From contig JBGSOQ010000178.1 of assembly GCA_041739035.1 (NCBI GenBank), positions 1-35,883 of the forward strand: a DNA stretch of 35,883 nt, in the 5' to 3' direction. The notes under the pieces were generated by a model that worked only from the letters and a program-made list of their open reading frames with translations, had not been told where the DNA came from and did no database searches. The position numbers and the translations under genes are program-made. The stretch is from XYD12-FULL-36-8 sp041739035 (GTDB lineage: Bacteria; Bacteroidota; Ignavibacteria; Ignavibacteriales; Ignavibacteriaceae). Positions 35,112 to 35,883 of this stretch are shown here, one piece after another. Positions within the stretch are counted from its first letter, which is position 1, and the number at the start of each line of letters is the position of its first letter.

Positions 35112-35380
35112 CTGAAATTATTTTTTGAAACTGTTGCCATTGCTTGCAATTCCAATTCGGAATGCGAAACAGCTCTTAACAAATCGGACAGAATTCTCTT
35201 TTCCCTATTTAATAACTGTGTTAGTTCATTTTGTAATTTCTCATCAAGCCGACTAAGCTCATTCAGTGAGCTAACCGATTTGTAGATTTGCTTTTTTCTT
35301 GCTTCGATCTCAAAGAGTTCGAGAGACAAATCTTCATAGTGAGAATTCTGATATAAATAAAGTGATATATTTTTGTACAC
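35099..35380 (-). CDS. Small coiled-coil protein of unknown function
   Basis: A 93-aa frame starting with GTG at 35380; no in-frame ATG is near and a stop lies upstream. Residues about 20-80 are highly charged and helical with leucine spacing (ELFEIEARKKQIYKSVSSL, LDEKLQNELTQLLNREKRIL), so a coiled coil is likely. I do not recognise a family. It converges with the preceding gene and lies outside the island. Confidence 0.5.
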   Translation of the reverse strand: MYKNISLYLYQNSHYEDLSLELFEIEARKKQIYKSVSSLNELSRLDEKLQNELTQLLNREKRILSDLLRAVSHSELELQAMATVSKNNFSQSD

Positions 35381-35738
35381 TAATTTCTCATTTTATAATT
35401 CTTGTTCTTCGCAGTCATGATTTCAAATTATTAAGTTCATCTTTCCTAAATTGCCAAATATGATTCTCCTTTTTGTTTGGTCAATTAGAATGCCGAGAAA
35501 TAATTTTAGTGTTTTTAGCTTTTTTGATAACGAAGTCATGTCATGCAACCTTGCACAACACCAATGAAGTAAATAATTCTGAATCACTTAAGATGTTTTG
35601 ACAGGAAATAATTTTTACCGATGAGGTAAAAAAATCATTAATCCATGAGGTGGTAATTTTTTCCGGCCGGAGTTATGTTCGTTTGAATTGATATAATATT
35701 TTCAGTGCCGAATCGTCCGAGTAATATCCGCCAAACTT
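35381..35738. other. Region without a recognisable gene
   Basis: No frame of convincing length is present on either strand. It contains two related stretches, TACCGATGAGGTAAAAAAAT near 35618 and CCATGAGGTGGTAATTTTTT near 35643, and a TGCAA/TTGCA dyad near 35543. The reading frame that runs into it from the right is described separately. Confidence 0.5.
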
Positions 35739-35883
35739 CTAGTAATTCTCAGTCAGTTTCCGCAATTCATTCGAATGATCGTAGAATTCTTTTAATGATA
35801 ATTCTTTGAGAAAAATAAGACCATGCGCTGCTCTAAATCTTGGCATTGCACTATTAGAAAAGAAATCTTTCCCAATGCACAAT
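35739..35883 (-). CDS. Possible 3' end of a gene of unknown function (partial)
   Basis: A frame open to the window edge ends with TAG at 35739-35741. Its visible product (about 47 aa) includes CIGKDFFSNSAMPRFRAAHG and EFYDHSNELRKLTENY, which reads like real protein. Past the TAG the same frame continues with KFGGYYSDDSALKILYQFKR before the next stop, so the gene may carry a nonsense mutation. I do not recognise the family. Confidence 0.35.
   Translation of the reverse strand, partial: LCIGKDFFSNSAMPRFRAAHGLIFLKELSLKEFYDHSNELRKLTENY

Noticed and set aside
1..35883. CRISPR array, toxin-antitoxin, phage or conjugation genes
   Set aside because: No spaced repeats or matching protein families were seen anywhere in the window.

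Overview
The window looks like a chromosomal segment of an Ignavibacteria-like member of the Bacteroidota/Chlorobiota group. The main evidence is a secreted protein ending in a type IX secretion (T9SS) sorting domain with the FPNPFNPSTTIKF motif, a TonB-dependent outer-membrane receptor, AT-rich coding DNA, and promoter-like sites of the Bacteroidetes type (TTTG, about 19 nt, TAnnTTTG). The assignment is by recognition only; no 16S or marker gene is present.

Layout. The left edge holds the 3' part of a tRNA-Gly(CCC), then a 5' half of a tRNA-Val(TAC) gene that breaks off at the end of the anticodon loop. An intact tRNA-Val(TAC) lies about 34.5 kb to the right (34663-34737). The two copies share an identical 42-bp direct repeat (100-141 and 34661-34702). 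Everything between behaves like a genomic island inserted at the anticodon loop of tRNA-Val. Directly inside the left repeat is a broken serine recombinase gene, the only recombination gene seen. To the right of the intact tRNA are a strong hairpin terminator, two small unknown genes and a possible partial gene.

The island carries one plus-strand gene, a glycerate 2-kinase (589-1944), and a long, tightly packed minus-strand array of 21 genes (34200 down to 1981) that reads as a carbohydrate-utilisation locus. In transcription order it encodes: a TonB-dependent receptor without a SusD partner, a T9SS-secreted beta-helix protein, a GntR/LacI-type sugar-sensing repressor, a cytoplasmic UidA-like beta-glucuronidase (GH2), a sodium/solute symporter, a GH84-like enzyme, an Nramp-fold transporter lacking the metal motifs, a TIM-barrel isomerase/epimerase, an unassigned alpha/alpha-toroid protein, a GH20 hexosaminidase-like enzyme, a GH105-like unsaturated uronyl hydrolase lipoprotein, an 817-aa lipoprotein of unknown family, a NagB-type glucosamine-6-phosphate deaminase, an aldo/keto reductase, a small unknown exported protein, an exported GH2, two exported enolase-superfamily proteins, a DUF1080 (3-keto-glycoside hydrolase-type) protein, a GH28-like lipoprotein and an SLC13-family transporter.

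Working model (inference): a glycan rich in uronic acid and N-acetylhexosamine is bound and imported by the receptor, trimmed outside the cytoplasm by the GH20, GH84, GH105, GH28-like and GH2 enzymes, taken up by the symporters, and finished in the cytoplasm by beta-glucuronidase, NagB, the isomerase, the reductase and glycerate kinase. A near-perfect 31-bp palindrome overlaps the predicted promoter of the receptor gene and is the best candidate operator for the GntR/LacI-type regulator. No recognised endo-acting lyase for hyaluronan, heparin or chondroitin is visible; the unknown 817-aa toroid-like protein is the best candidate for a new backbone-cleaving or debranching activity.
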